NCBI RefSeq assembly: GCF_947179165.1
Contig: NC_077240.1
Coordinates: 49,970,501-50,034,500 of the forward strand
Reading direction: 5' to 3'
Length of the DNA stretch: 64,000 nt
Origin: Solanum dulcamara
Lineage: Eukaryota > Streptophyta > Magnoliopsida > Solanales > Solanaceae
Positions 20,510-32,531 of this stretch are shown piece by piece. Position 1 is the stretch's first letter. Each line of letters opens with the position of its first letter. The notes below the pieces were generated by a model. That model had not been told where the DNA came from, ran no database searches, and was given only the letters and a program-made list of their open reading frames with translations. A program made the translations under genes and the position numbers.

Positions 20510-23500
20510 ACAACCGAACACATATACACACAACTCACACATATATCTATAGACCTCTAAGAATATTAACAGTAGCATATAATAGGACAGGGCCCCTCCG
20601 TACCCATGGATAACCAAATATATATATCAAAAGGATCTGTACAAAAAGTCTAGGCTCCGGGATAATGGAGCACTCCAAAACAGCTGAATGAAAATCCTAA
20701 GCTGGCGGATCCCCAAAATGAGTATTTGTACCTGCTAGCATGAGATGCAGCCCCCGTCCACCTCGAAGGAAGAGGGTCAGTACAAGAAATGTACTGAGTA
20801 TATAAAATATGAAATACAGTAAGAAAGATAATAACTGAAGTAGAGAGTCCAGGAGACAAGTATGATAATCAAGAACTCACTGTACTTGTGCCTTACAAAA
20901 CAAATCATGCATATCATTATCACATACTGTACCCGGCCCATTATGGGACTCAGTGCCATAATCATATCATTATATTATCATATCATCATATTCATATACC
21001 ATACTCGGCGCTCTAGTAAGGGACTCGGTAAACAAAGTCGTATCATTATATTATCATATCATCATATACATATACCATACCTGGCCCTCCAGTAAGGGAC
21101 TCAGTGAACAAAGTTATGCGCACCCGGCCCATTATGGGACTCGATGCCATAACCATATGATTGCATAATTATATCATCCTATAGCGTACCTGGCCCCCTA
21201 GTGAGGGATGTAGTGGATAATGTAGTAAAATGTGCGTGATAACATACCCGGACCAGGACTCAGTGAGAGATATAATAACAGAATGCACGAGCAGAGTAGT
21301 GAGCAACCATATGCATTTAGATCATCATTTGAGACTCAATAGATAAGTTGACTAATTAATACTTGAGTATCAGAGCGATATTCATGTTCAGTACTCTTTG
21401 AATGTCATTATGAACCACATTAGATAAAGCCTCAGGGATCATAAACACGTATCTAGATAACTCAAGACAGCTTATGAAAGTTAAGTACATTAATCATTAT
21501 AGGATCCTTAAGATTAGGGACTTTCATATATAAACTACTATCCAACGTAGACAAGATTCAAGGTGAGTAGATCAACTACTTTAAGAGTTTTAACGTCAAG
21601 AAGTGAGTAAGAATCATGAATCATACTCGGAACCTATGAATGTAATTACTCCAAAGCTCATATCATATATCACTTATATCTAAGACATGCCAAAAGGAAG
21701 AAGGGATAACTTTACATACCATTAGCATTTATACAACACGTATACACCGCCAGAATGTGTCCTAACCTATATTAAAATGTCAAGAACTATGGTTAAGCTA
21801 CCGAGAGATTCAAATGTGTCCCAACGTTAGCAATTCCTTTCTAGATAATTAGATGACGTTTTCCTTATATTCAACCAACTATATAATAACTAAGACAACA
21901 TCAATAACCACACGTTTAAGTGCTATATAAAATTTAGCCAAGGCAAGATTCAAGAATGTTCCGAGACAGCCCACACAATATTCCAAATCAGCGCACACAT
22001 TAAGATATTTCATAATCTTTCACATAACGACTACGATGTAATCAAGTTACTCTAAATAATCTATAGCCACAATACTTCATTAAATGACCTTATAATAGTC
22101 CAACAATTACAACAACACTATAGACTTAACTACTCTTAGTCCTTCAATTCAACAAGAATTTAGTCCTCCAATTCAACAAGAACAACAACACAACCAAACT
22201 AGATCATTCTCAATACAATACAATTATAACTTTAAATATCAAATTCCTACACTTTTATCATACAACCAATGAAAACAAAAACCACAAAATTAATCAAATT
22301 TAAACCACCATTTTTAGATTAGAACAACTCCAACATGGCCCAAACAGAGATTTAAGATTAACATATACAATCCCTTCACTTTTAACACATAACCCATAAA
22401 AATAATAACAACAACAACAATCAACCCAATCAAATTTGAGCAACTCTAATTCTTTCCATTTCAACACCAACACTAATCATGGAGTTTTCTTATTTCCAAT
22501 TCCATTTAATACAAGTTAATCCCTTTATTACAACATCGTTAGCCCCAATTTTATGACAAAAAAACAAACCTTACCTCAAATTTCATTTGGAAAGATTCCA
22601 TAATGATGTGCACCATTTCATCTTCTTCAACTTAAATCCCTAACCTTCCTGCTCCTTTTAGTACATAGAACACTTTGGAGATTAATAATTTTTATCAAGA
22701 ATATGAATTAACTCAAGGGCATCCATGGCTGTGAGCTTGGCAGCCAGGGTTGTTCATACTTTCTTTTCTAATTTAAGGTGAATTTTAGAAATCTAATGGT
22801 GATGAAAAGAGCTGGCCATGAGCTTCAAAGGCTGCTGCCATGACCGTGAATCTCTCTCTACTTGGTGAAGATGAGGACCTCTTTCTCTATATCTATGTTT
22901 CCTAAGGTTAAATGTGGAAGAAATAAGCTTCTTAGTCATTAACTTGGGTATAAATATGTTGCCTAGGGGTTGGACATGTGTCCACCTTTATATCATGTGT
23001 CCATTTGTTTGACATGTGTCCACACACCAATCAGATTCTACCACATATCTTAGTGGGACCCACTTAGTGGTCTAGTTAAGCTAATTAATTATAATTAATC
23101 ACAAATACCCACGTAATTCCTACCACAAGTTTGTAAGTGGTTGCATCACCTACTTACCCTTTTCATTTAAAATCCAATCCACATATTCTAAGAAGGTGCA
23201 TCACCTACTTGTTCTTTTTAGTATGTTAGCAATTAGTCTTATCTTAAGAACCTGGGTGATCCTTGCTACTTAAGCTAAATGCATAATCAAGTCGCTTAAT
23301 TATGTAAGACTTCTAAATTAGTAGCTTAAGCAAGTAGTTCGATTACTATGACAAGTTATTTAACCTTGAACCCCTTTCAAATCCTTCCAAACCTATTTCA
23401 AACCATCACTACTCACATAAAATTAGTCTATGCAAAATATAAGGCATTACATCCTCCCTTCCTTAGGATTATTTAATAACATCATGGATAACATGGATCA

Positions 23501-23559
23501 AATTGAAGCTTTAGAGGAGCTTAAAAATGTTCCAATGTACAAAAGTACAGGATATAACA
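20510..23559 (-). mobile_element. LTR F (reverse strand, TGTTATATCC type)
   Basis: Read on the reverse strand it starts TGTTATATCCTGTAC at 23559. It lacks about 300 bp of its 3' end compared with LTR K, which keeps the terminal ggttggatcgtgaca. It contains cacatgtcc words (22975-23030), two aggtgatgca hairpins (23130-23200), a TATA-like tatttatac (about 22950), donor-like aggtaagg (about 22570), a minisatellite and the conserved hairpin (20745-20790). It is probably a solo or truncated LTR lying in the RT relic of element D. Confidence 0.8.
20930..21270 (-). repeat. Minisatellite, acccggcccattatgggact type
   Basis: Six irregular units (near 20932, 21003, 21080, 21123, 21189 and 21245) with tacccggcccnn...gggactcagtg, separated by AT-rich tatcattatattatc spacers. 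The place corresponds to the gggccgaacgttcc arrays of LTRs B and M, but the unit is different. Confidence 0.75.
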
Positions 23560-24179
23560 AACCAGGTGAGGATTAGGGAAGTGGATGTCCCTTAGACTGT
23601 ATTTAGGACTTATTACGGCCACTATGAGTTCCTAGTGCTATCTTTTAGGTTGACTAAATCCCCTACCGTATTCATGGACTTGATGACCCAAGTGTTTAGG
23701 CCGTACTTGGACTCATTTGTCATAGTCTTCATCAATTATGAAGGGCGTGATGAGATTTAAGAGCTAGGTCAAGCTTAGCCCCATGTATATTGGTCCTTTT
23801 GAGATATTGAGGATAGTTGGCGAGGTTGCATAGCAATTAGCCGTGCCCCCGCCCTTTTTTGCTATTCATCTAGTTTTTCATATTTTAATGCTGCACTGGT
23901 ATATTCCAGATGAGTCCCATATGCTTCAGTATAATGCGGTTGACTTGGATGATTGTTTGAGCTATATTAAGGAGCTAGTTGTTATTTTGGCCAGGGATGT
24001 CAGGAAATTACGTTCTAGAGCCATTCTTGTGGTTAAGGTCCATTGGAGGTATTTCCAAGTCAAGGAGGCTACCTAGGAGACCGAGAATGAGATTTTAGAA
24101 CAGTTCCCTAGCTAATTGGGCCTTCAGGTGCTTCTTGACATATACTTTTGCGGATGAAAATTCTTTTAGTAGTGGATGT
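23560..24179 (+). pseudogene. RT fused to integrase C-terminus by deletion (element D)
   Basis: 23560-23745 encodes part of reverse transcriptase ([31 protein letters not shown]) and ends just before the catalytic YxDD-type motif. From about 23760 the reading continues as the integrase tail (LSPMYIGPFEILR, VGEVA, SYIKELVVILARDVRKLRSR, VVKVHWRYFQVKEAT), with stops at several places. RNase H, the zinc-binding domain and the integrase core are deleted. It precedes LTR D and belongs to that element, whose 5' half is lost beyond LTR F. Confidence 0.8.
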
Positions 24180-24878
24180 TGTAATGACCCTCCAGGTCAT
24201 TTTTGAATTTAAGCATTTTTTCTGTCATTTAGAGCATTCCTATAATGACCCCAAGTCATTTATGACTTGCTGTCATTGACTGTTCGGTCGTCTAGTCGTT
24301 CATTTCGGTTTTAGGCCCATTTCCCTATTTTGGAGCTTTTATAACATAAAAAGTTGACTTTGGTCATAACTTTAGGAAAATAACCTCATAATGAAATTTT
24401 GATAGTTTCATCAGCTTTGGTATGGCCAAATTAGGCAAGTAGCATGGCCATCATGAGTTTTGAGGTAATCGATACGAGTTTAGAATCATTTGGCGCTTTT
24501 GCCTTTGAAATTTGGCCTATAATTGACTTTGGTCAACATTCTTGGAAAATGCTCTCGGATGAAAATGTAGAAAGTGCGATTAGCTTTGCAATATCAAGTT
24601 TGGTTTAGAATGACCATTTGTTCTCTTCTTGAGGCTTCTAGTCTAATACTGAGTCCCGTTGTAGAAATAGGCTCAAAATGGTACTTGGGTGTGGGACCTA
24701 CTTCTCATTAAAATGATCTTTTATGGGAATTTTGTATGCGCCATTAAGTCTGAAATGTCGAATTTGGTGGGGTAGCATATCTCGTTGGCAAGCATGGGGT
24801 TCTGAAAAAATCCTAAGTACACCGTCAGAGGATTTGGGATGCTAAGCTTTTTCTTGAACCAGCTGTGTCTGGTGCCAT

Positions 24879-25070
24879 CGCTTAAGTGACCCCTGGTCAC
24901 TAAAACGAGTGTTGCTAAAGCAGTTAGGAGCTCGCTAAAGCGACCAACCCTCTTGGGTGGGCGTCACTTAAGCGACAGCCCTGTCGGTAAAGCGAATGGT
25001 CGCTAAAGCGATGCCAGCCATTTAGGTAGGTGTTGCTTAAGAGATCGTTGGGTGGTCCCTAAAGCAAAAT
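24879..25070 (+). repeat. Inverted-word array TCGCTWAAGCGA
   Basis: Nine exact or decayed copies of this near-perfect palindrome, at about 24879, 24897, 24912, 24932, 24964, 24984, 25000, 25033 and 25057. The copies at 24932 and 25000 are complete (tcgctaaagcga). The words alternate between CTTAAG and CTAAAG centres. Confidence 0.85.
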
Positions 25071-26180
25071 CTGAGGGTCGTTCTTAAGACCCAAATTCCA
25101 AATTTTATATCAAACTTCAAACTTCATTTCTCCTTCAATTTTTGGGCGATTTGAGTGATTCAAAAGGCTCACTTTCATAGATATTTGTGGGAAATCCAGT
25201 GGTGTGTCCAAAATTAGGAGTTGAGGCTTCCTTTGAGAAAATTTCCCTTTCTCCCGCGTTTCTAGTGTTCTTGGGCTATGTAGTTGATCATGAATGCATA
25301 CATAGTTTGAGCCTATTTTAGGGTATGTATTTTGTTCCCTAGTAGAACATGAGCTGGGGGCAAAAGTTGGAGCCTATTCTCAAATTCAATTTCGTGAATT
25401 ATGGAGCGGGTCCCACAATTCTCAAATTTTGACTCCAAAATTAGCCAGTCTTTGAATTCGATATTTTTAGTGTCATAACGATCGTATTAACATTGTGATT
25501 CTATTATTGATAGTGTGGCAACACTTAGAGGCTGCTTGAAAGGGAAAAACTCTGATATCATGAGTTTGAGTGCACGTGGTCGGCCTATAGGTAGGCTATG
25601 GTTTTTGCCTTATGATACTGAGCATGGTTAGGCAATTATATCTTGAACTATATGAGTTGGAGGGGTTGGAGTGTCGAGCATGCTTAATTCCTAGAATTCC
25701 TATCCTAGACACTATTTTAGTAAATTGTTGGACTATGTAAGCATGATTCCTGCTCTTATCATTCATCCCTGCCTTGTGTTGTATGATTTGCCTGTGGTTA
25801 TATATTTGGAAGCATGTTGGGACTTAGTTTAGGCTTAGACTAGTGATTGCCTTATACTTGAGTGATTTTGGTGCCGTTAGGCGTTAGAACTTCTCCGATG
25901 TTATTTTGGATGGTTAGCTCCTCGTAGACTGATATAGCATGCTTGAGTTTGATAGTCTGAGCTTTAGCTAGGCAGTAACTTAGCTTGTGGCCTCACCTTC
26001 ATATTTCCCTATTCTCGTATTGGTCTGGTATCGCTTGGTTCTTAGTTTTAGTAGACTTCACGATGATTCTAGTTGTATATGGTTGGGGTAGAAATGGTAT
26101 ATTGATTGAACCCAGCTTGGAGGAACTCCCCGTGATGCATGGTCACCCTCTTATTCTAACTCGGTTCAATCCCTTATCTA

Positions 26181-26445
26181 TAGCTACCTGGTTGAAGTCC
26201 ATAGTCCAGCTTACTTGTGTTCAGCTCTTTAGCTACAATTACCTGATTAAAGTCCGTGGTCAAGCTTACCATGTTCGTCTCTTTAGCTACAATTACCCGA
26301 TTAAGGTCCGTGGTCTAGCTTACCCCTATTTGACCCTTGGATACAGTTACCCTATTAAGGACCGCAGTCTAGCCTACTCGTGTTGACTCATTAGCTATAG
26401 TTACCTGGTTAAAGTTCGTAGTTCAGCTTGCACGTGGTTCAATTC
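26181..26445 (+). repeat. 53-bp tandem repeat in LTR D
   Basis: Five units with tagctacaattacctgatta then aagtccgtggt and cagcttac. Unit starts are at 26181, 26230, 26284, 26339 and 26392. The reverse-strand copy D' has about six units at 54850-55165. Confidence 0.85.
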
Positions 26446-27293
26446 CTAATTCCCTGATGAATCTTTGGTTCAAGTCTTTATCTACTCTCAGCCTTGGGTT
26501 GAGGTATAAGAGTTTAGAAATGGTTCAGTTCAAGTCTGGAAAATGGTGATATTATTGGAATACTTTTGGCTCTGTTCATTTTCCTTCAGCTATTCTTGCA
26601 TCTGTCTAGCTTATGGTAGTGTATGCAGGTGGTTACTCTTTACTTGTGCACGAGCACACCCGTCAGGTTTATGGGAGCCCGATGGATTTAGTTAGATTCT
26701 GTCTCTTTGTTTGTTAGTATGCTTGTGTACATACCTATATTTACTTGTTGACCTGTCTTAGGTTGTGATCTTTTACTTGCATTTCTGTTTAGTTTTGTTA
26801 TCTTGCCAGTCGGCCTATGATGCCTACTGGGTATCTATTGTTTTAGTACTCATACTACACTCGACATCTATTTTTATAATGTATGTCGGAGTACTAGCTA
26901 CCTTCATTAATTCGAGCCAGCTACGGTCGTGATCGGAGGCGAGCGTGAGTATATTGCGTCCTGGATTTACTCGTCTCCCTCTATATATACATTTTTCCTG
27001 TCTTTTGATTTTTAAGACAACTCTGTTTCTGTGGTCCACTTTTGGGACTTGTACTCTTTTTGTAGTAGCTCTGTACATGTGACTTACAGGTTCTAGGAAT
27101 CTTTTATTTTGTATGTATTTAACTTTGCTTCCGCCCATTCGTGGATGTTTCTGATATTTCATTATTGTTTTAGATTAAATTGTTGGTCTTCTACCCTGAT
27201 ATTCTATTACTCATAGTTCCGGGATATGGGTCGGCTTGCCTATTAGTGGGTCATGGTAGGCGCCATCATGACCTGAGAAATCGGGTTGTGACA

Positions 27294-28277
27294 TTTCTTG
27301 AACTATGTACCAACATAGAAGCCCTTGTATGCTAGGGTAGTGGATCCACAAATAGCCCTAAATGTTAAACAAATGAATGAAGTTGACAGAGCTCTACCCA
27401 AAAAGTAGTCTCCCCGTGCCAACGTAGGGGGTTATGTTTAATTCCATGTCATATCTCGCATGGTTTTAAATGTCGATTGTAGTCATCTTCCCACAAAATG
27501 AATGTTTGAAATGTTATTCATGTTGATTTCTCATGCATGCATCTATTCATGTACTTTGACTTATAATGCTTTAACTTTTTTCATTGAATTGCATGCTTAC
27601 ATACTTAGTACATTTAAATTACTGACGCATACTCTTTTGCCTACATGATATCACCATGTAGGGACTGACATTCCACCTCATTCACCTCTATGTGGCTAGT
27701 AGAGATCATTGAAGGCTATACTTGGGTGAGTTCCCATGTTTTGGGAATAATATTCCTTTGTCTTTCTAGCTTATTAAATGTTGAGACTTCTTGATATTAT
27801 ATTTTGGCTTTCGCTTTATTTTGATTAAGGGTTAGCTAGAGACATGTCTTAGCCCCCGCCAAGTCTATGATGTAGAGGTATTGTTGGACATGTATAAGCA
27901 AGCTTAAACTAATCTGGTTTTCATGTAAATGTTTTCCTTAGTCCCATTTTCCCTTTTTATTTCTACTTATTGTTAAATGTTATTACCTAATAAATAGCAA
28001 AATGAATGCTAGGAGTAACTGGTAAAGTTGCTGCCATGTGACCAGGAGGTCACGGGTTCAAGCCTTGGAAACAGCCTCTGGTAGAAATGCAAGGTAAGGC
28101 TGCGTACAACAGACCCTTGTGGTCGGGCCCTTCCCCGGACCCTGCGCATAGCGGGAGCTTAAGTGCACCGGGCTGCCCTTTTTTTTTTAAATAGCAAAAT
28201 GAATGCTAGGAGGCTTGGGTGAGGCACCTCCAGGTGTCTTATTTGCCGTGCCACATCGAGACTGTTGCGACCCTCCA
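27294..28277 (+). mobile_element. LTR fragment G (J type), interrupted by a SINE
   Basis: The 3' portion of a TGTAAGACCCC-type LTR. It shares gtggatccaca, cgtgccaacgtagggggtta, tcgcatggttttaa and cctccaggtgtcttatttg with LTR J. It is cut on the left by LTR D and ends about 28277 (gcgaccctcca). No PBS follows. Confidence 0.75.
28013..28188 (+). mobile_element. TS/SolS-type SINE (tRNA-derived)
   Basis: A solanaceous SINE with pol III boxes: A box near 28014-28027 (gtaactggtaaag) and B box gggttcaagcc at 28054-28064. The typical body follows (aaggtaaggctgcgtac, cggaccctgcgcatagcggg, gcaccgggctgccc) and the tail is a T run (28179-28188). It is flanked by a perfect 24-bp target duplication beginning aaatagcaaaatg (27992-28015 and 28189-28212). 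It does not encode protein and depends on LINE machinery. Confidence 0.95.
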
Positions 28278-28653
28278 TGGATGATGCTACTACTTTTTTA
28301 AAAAAAATGTATATAAAGCTCGTGACACAAAAAAAATAAAAAGCTAAAGGTGTAAGTTTTTTTGCTAGTTTAAAAATTCTTTGATTCCAATTAAATCAAA
28401 TAAAAGCTCCAACTTAGGATGGGGCGAAGTTTTAAAATAATTTAAGAAACTAACTTACGATACATTCATGTATTATTCCTTATCACTACAATTTATGCTA
28501 TAAATTATTATCAACAAATAAGTACACAAGGTTAGCTAACTCATGCGTCATCCAAATATTCCGACTCCAAAGGTAATTTAGTACATCAGACCTGGTAATT
28601 TACATGCTCCAAAATAACCAAACAAGCAACCAACTTTAAGTTACAATCCATGG
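28278..28653. other. Unassigned spacer
   Basis: AT-rich, with A and T runs near 28300-28340. I see no gene, terminal repeat or PBS. It separates LTR fragment G from reverse-strand LTR H. Confidence 0.4.
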
Positions 28654-30735
28654 TGTTATGACTGGGTCAACCCTCACAAATAAATACATAAATACATATA
28701 CACAAGTACCCCATAGATCATATACATGTCCCAACATATTACAAAATATAGATGCCTATATGCAAATGTGATCTTCCTTTAAGCTCCCAAAAACCTTATC
28801 TCCAATGGCCAACCTCAAGCATCTTCTCGGACGTTTCCTACGATAGAAACAACTATCGCTAAGCATAAAGCTTAGTGGTGTAAAACTACAAGTTTGAAGC
28901 CTTTAGGTTTTCCACCATATCCTTTTCAAGTCATGAGCAACACCAGTGTACAATAATAATTAAATCAAGCCAACAACTATTTCACGAGTATCAAGTTCTA
29001 AATGTAAAAGCTTAAGTGTAAATAATTCATAGAAGTACATTTATAAGATTTAGCATCAAGTTTTGCCCAATATGTACGTCATGCCGTCACACCAACATGA
29101 TCAAGTATCAAGAAGGACGGGAGCCCTATATAAAGAAGGGTAAAGACCCAATAATCAAGAGAACCAAGAAACATATTAAAAATGGCTTCCTAATTCGTAC
29201 TTAAAATGGACAACTTCTATACTTAAGATGAACTAAAAATCCATAATCAAGATGACAAAGGGTCCGAAACAAGAGGCATGCCAATAGTGACAAAGTCACA
29301 GCCACAAGAAGGACAAGGTCCACAAGAATGTCAAGTGATCGAGCAATCCGTACAAGTGGGCGAGTTAAGCAAGTGTCTTGCAAATTTCCCAAGATACTAA
29401 CATGACAAGACAGATTTCAAGACAATAGCAACCATACCAAGATAGGCTTTCAATATACTAGTAGGAAACAAGAGTTTATACACAAACCTCAGCCTTTTAG
29501 AATACCACAATCCAATACGACTTCAGGAGTTCCAACCGTAGACCAACCCGTGTCTCATATTTCTCAATTTGTACACGATATAAACAACCTTGAAAATACC
29601 ATTAAATGCCCTCTTTAATTCCCATCATCTCCATAATATTTACATAAAACAAGATTTCTCATTAAAAATAAGCCTAGAATATTTCCACCCGAACTATGTT
29701 ACTTAAATAGTAAATTCGGAAAGCCAAACACTTCAGGTTGTATCTAACTTTTGGAATTGAAAATGGCAAACCTGGTCTTTATTCACTCATGAAACTTTTA
29801 GACCTATGTCTTAAGTTTTCAACTCAAAAGAAATTGATGCAAAAATCATTTTGTACAAAAAGATATCATCAATGCACTAATAGTAGTACCCTCCAAAAAT
29901 GGGTTTGCAAACAAAGTTTATTCCCCCAATTTCGACAACAACTACTTATCTACAACATCAACAATAATATAAACAATCATTTTACATCATTACTTAATGA
30001 ATTCTACTCATTTAATCCAACCAAAATAGCCCCTAATTTATCAGTCTCAACAAAGCAACAAACAAGTTTACAACGCTACTTCCTCCATTTTAATCCGTTA
30101 AATCTCTAAACAAGCTTGTTAACAAGAAAAAGAACCTCAATCTTACCTTAGGTGTGCAGAAACTATGACAACACACTCCTTACTATCTGATTTTTAGCTC
30201 AAAGTAAAGACAACATAACATGCAATGCCCTTCTCCTCACGAGCTTTAGAATTCGGGACTCGGATTTGGGTAGAAAATGGCTTCTTAGCCTAGAAGCTCT
30301 CTCTCTTTCCCTCTTTCTCTATGATGTTCTAGAAAGTTATGGTCTACAATGGAAGAGATAAGCTGAACTTATCCTTTAAATATCAAAGAAAATGGGCCTG
30401 ACCCGACTTGGAATCGGGTTGGGCCCAAAATCATCACCCTGCTTGACCTTTCTGTGTTAAAACGTCCATAACGTTTTATTCCAATGTCGCATATAAGCCC
30501 ACAATCTATGGTTGGAAAGGTATTTCAATTATCTAGAACTTTAATTTTATAATCTTTCCCAAATTTCCAAATTCTACTGGATTTATGGCCTCCCTAAGTC
30601 CGATCATCCAAAAACGTAGCTAAACAAAAAACATTTTTCCCCCATAACAAAATTCGAGTCAGTAGCAGTTGATCATATCATCAAGAAATAACTACTTTAA
30701 TGCAAAAATTAGGTTAAATAATTAGGGGCGTTACA
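28654..30735 (-). mobile_element. LTR H (reverse strand, TGTAACGCCCC type)
   Basis: On the reverse strand, TGTAACGCCCCTAATTA (30735) to ccagtcataaca (28654), 2,082 bp with both canonical ends. It contains an inverted pair acccga...tcgggt flanked by gggcc (30385-30425). The flanking five bases do not match (catgg versus tagac), so it may be a recombinant solo LTR. A 123-codon frame at 29738 on the opposite strand shows no domain. Confidence 0.8.
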
Positions 30736-30977
30736 TAGACCCTAGGCTTGGATCATGACAAACTTAGTATCAGAAGCTGAGGTTTTGAATGGTTTTTGGA
30801 ATCTAACTTACCGCATCAAATAGGGTCTTGTTCATGGGTTTGAACAGTGCCAAAACTATGAATACGAGACTATGAGGTGTTTAGGAAAAGTTTTCCCTTT
30901 TTTGATGATTCATGTTATTCCCTAGAGTTGTCGTAAGACTTTTTTTAACTAACAAATCATTTTATGTCTTCTAGATC

Positions 30978-31990
30978 ATGCCTCCAAGAAGTGTACCTCC
31001 ACCTAGATCAAGGGTTGATGATGAGGACCAAGCTCGTCCGGTTCCCGAAGCTCCAAATCATGAGGAAAAGGTGGCACACACAGAATTTCGCAACATCATT
31101 ACTTTGTTGGCCCAAGCCATAGCCAACCAAACTAACCAAGGCATTGTTACTCTGACTTCTATGATTCGGGACTTCAGGAGAATGAATCCACCCGAGTTTG
31201 ATGATTCCAAGGAGATGAGGACCATTGGAGTTCATTGAGAAAGTTTATTAAATTGTGGCTATCATGGGACTGCCTCCAAATGAGAAGTCCGAGCTAGTGG
31301 CCTATCAACTCAAGGGTGTAGCAAGGGTTTGGTATGAGTAATGGGTTAATGAGAGGGGTAAAGATATAGGACCCATAGAATGGGAAGAGTACAAGGGTGC
31401 CTTCCTAGATTATTTCTTTCCATTGGAGATAAGGGAGGAAAAGATCAAAGAGTTCATTAACCTTCGTCAAGGGAGCATGAGTGTGAGGGAGTGAACCTTC
31501 AAATTCACCAAATTATCTAAGTATGCACCTTTCATAGTCTCCGACCCAAGGGCAATGATGAGCAAATTTATTTTCGGCATTTATAGTTTGGTGTCCAAGG
31601 AATGCAAGATGGCTATGTTGGTCAAGAGATGGACATCTCCTGACTTATGACATATGCAAAACAAATTGAGGAAGAGAAGTTGAGGGATAGGTCAAGAGGG
31701 TTCAAGAAGGCTATGGTTAATAGTATAGGGTTCAATCCTCAAAGGTTCAGTCATGGTTGTTGTGGAGAGGGCCAAGGTGGGCAACAATTTATGGGACCAT
31801 TTTCCACCAATGCCCCTCTTCCAAGGTTCAACAAGGACAAGGGTGCTAACCCAATGGTTCCAAGAGATAATATTGGTTCTTAAACTTTCCCCGTTTGCAA
31901 GAAGTATGGGAGGACTCATAAAGGGGAATGCTTAGCCGATTCCAATTCATTCTTCAAGTGTGGTAAACTAGGTCACCAAGCTAGAGATTT
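30978..31990 (+). pseudogene. gag pseudogene, element I
   Basis: A start at 30978 (MPPRSVPPPRSRVDDEDQ) is open for 86 codons, then a frameshift near 31226 moves into EFIEKVY. The gag core follows (SELVAYQLKGVARVWYE, FFPLEIREEKIKEF, GSMSVRE, SDPRAMMSKFIFG), with stops after VWYE and SVRE and another frame change near 31625. The zinc-knuckle region reads FKCGKLGHQARDF. The first and last cysteines of the CCHC pattern are both phenylalanine. The role would be the capsid/nucleocapsid of the particle. It is not functional here. Confidence 0.85.
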
Positions 31991-32078
31991 TAGAGGTGGT
32001 GGTGGTAGTCTTTAAGGTCAAATTGCTCATGGATAACAAGTTCAAGGAAGTGGCCAACGCACCAACCACTTTTATGCC

Positions 32079-32527
32079 TTGCATGGGAGAGAAGAGGCTG
32101 AGGAAGCACCCATTGTTGTTACCTATATGTTAAAGGTCTTTGCTTTTGATGTGTATGCATTATTAGATCCGGGTGTCAATTTGTCATTTTTTACTCCATT
32201 CCTCGCTAATAGGTTTAATGTGTTACTTGAAAACTTAATAGAGCCCTATTTGGTGTCTACCCCCATTGGTGAGTCAGTTGTTGCTAGAAAGGTCTATAGG
32301 GGTTTTCCTGTGTCGATCTTGCATAAAGTTGTTCCTTGTAATCTCATAGAGCTTGACATGATGTATTTTGATGTTATACTTGGGATAGGTTGGTTGCATG
32401 CATCTTACGCTTCCATAGATGGTAGAACTAGTAGAGTCAAGTTTCAATTCCAAAATGAGGCTATTCTTGAATGGAAGGGTATCGATTCGATAGTGAAGGG
32501 TAGATTCATTTCTTGTATTAAGGCTTG
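32079..32527 (+). pseudogene. Protease domain, element I
   Basis: Open for 149 codons. An aspartic protease of the retropepsin type has its active-site region as FDVYALLDPGVNLSFFTPFL and its second conserved block as VILGIGWLHASYASID. The middle residue of the triad is proline and the third position GV, so catalytic competence is doubtful. In related elements it cleaves the gag-pol polyprotein. The frame ends at 32527 and RT starts nearly contiguously at 32532 in another frame. Reverse-strand frames over it are antisense shadows. Confidence 0.8.
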
Positions 32528-32531
32528 AAAT

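Larger units (their letters stand above)
24180..27293 (+). repeat. LTR D (TGTAATGACCC type), 3' LTR of element D
   Basis: 3,114 bp, TGTAATGACCCTCCAGG to aatcgggttgtgaca. It contains the TCGCTAAAGCGA word array (24879-25070) and a 53-bp tandem repeat (26181-26445). The bases before it (agtagtggatgt) are a poor polypurine tract. It interrupts an older J-type LTR that resumes at 27294. A 133-codon open frame at 25985 lies across the tandem repeats and has no recognisable domain. Confidence 0.85.

Noticed and set aside
20930..21270. CRISPR-like array of repeats and spacers
   Set aside because: Eukaryotic LTR context, irregular unit spacing, diverged repeats and AT-rich related spacers. This is a minisatellite.
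25985..26386. 133-codon forward ORF
   Set aside because: Spans the 53-bp tandem repeats of LTR D. The D' copy does not keep the frame.
28013..28090. A functional tRNA gene
   Set aside because: A and B boxes are present, but the body continues as a TS-type SINE with target duplication and T tail. No full cloverleaf can be formed.
29738..30109. 123-codon forward ORF
   Set aside because: Antisense within LTR H, AT-rich and N/Q/S-rich, with no recognisable domain.
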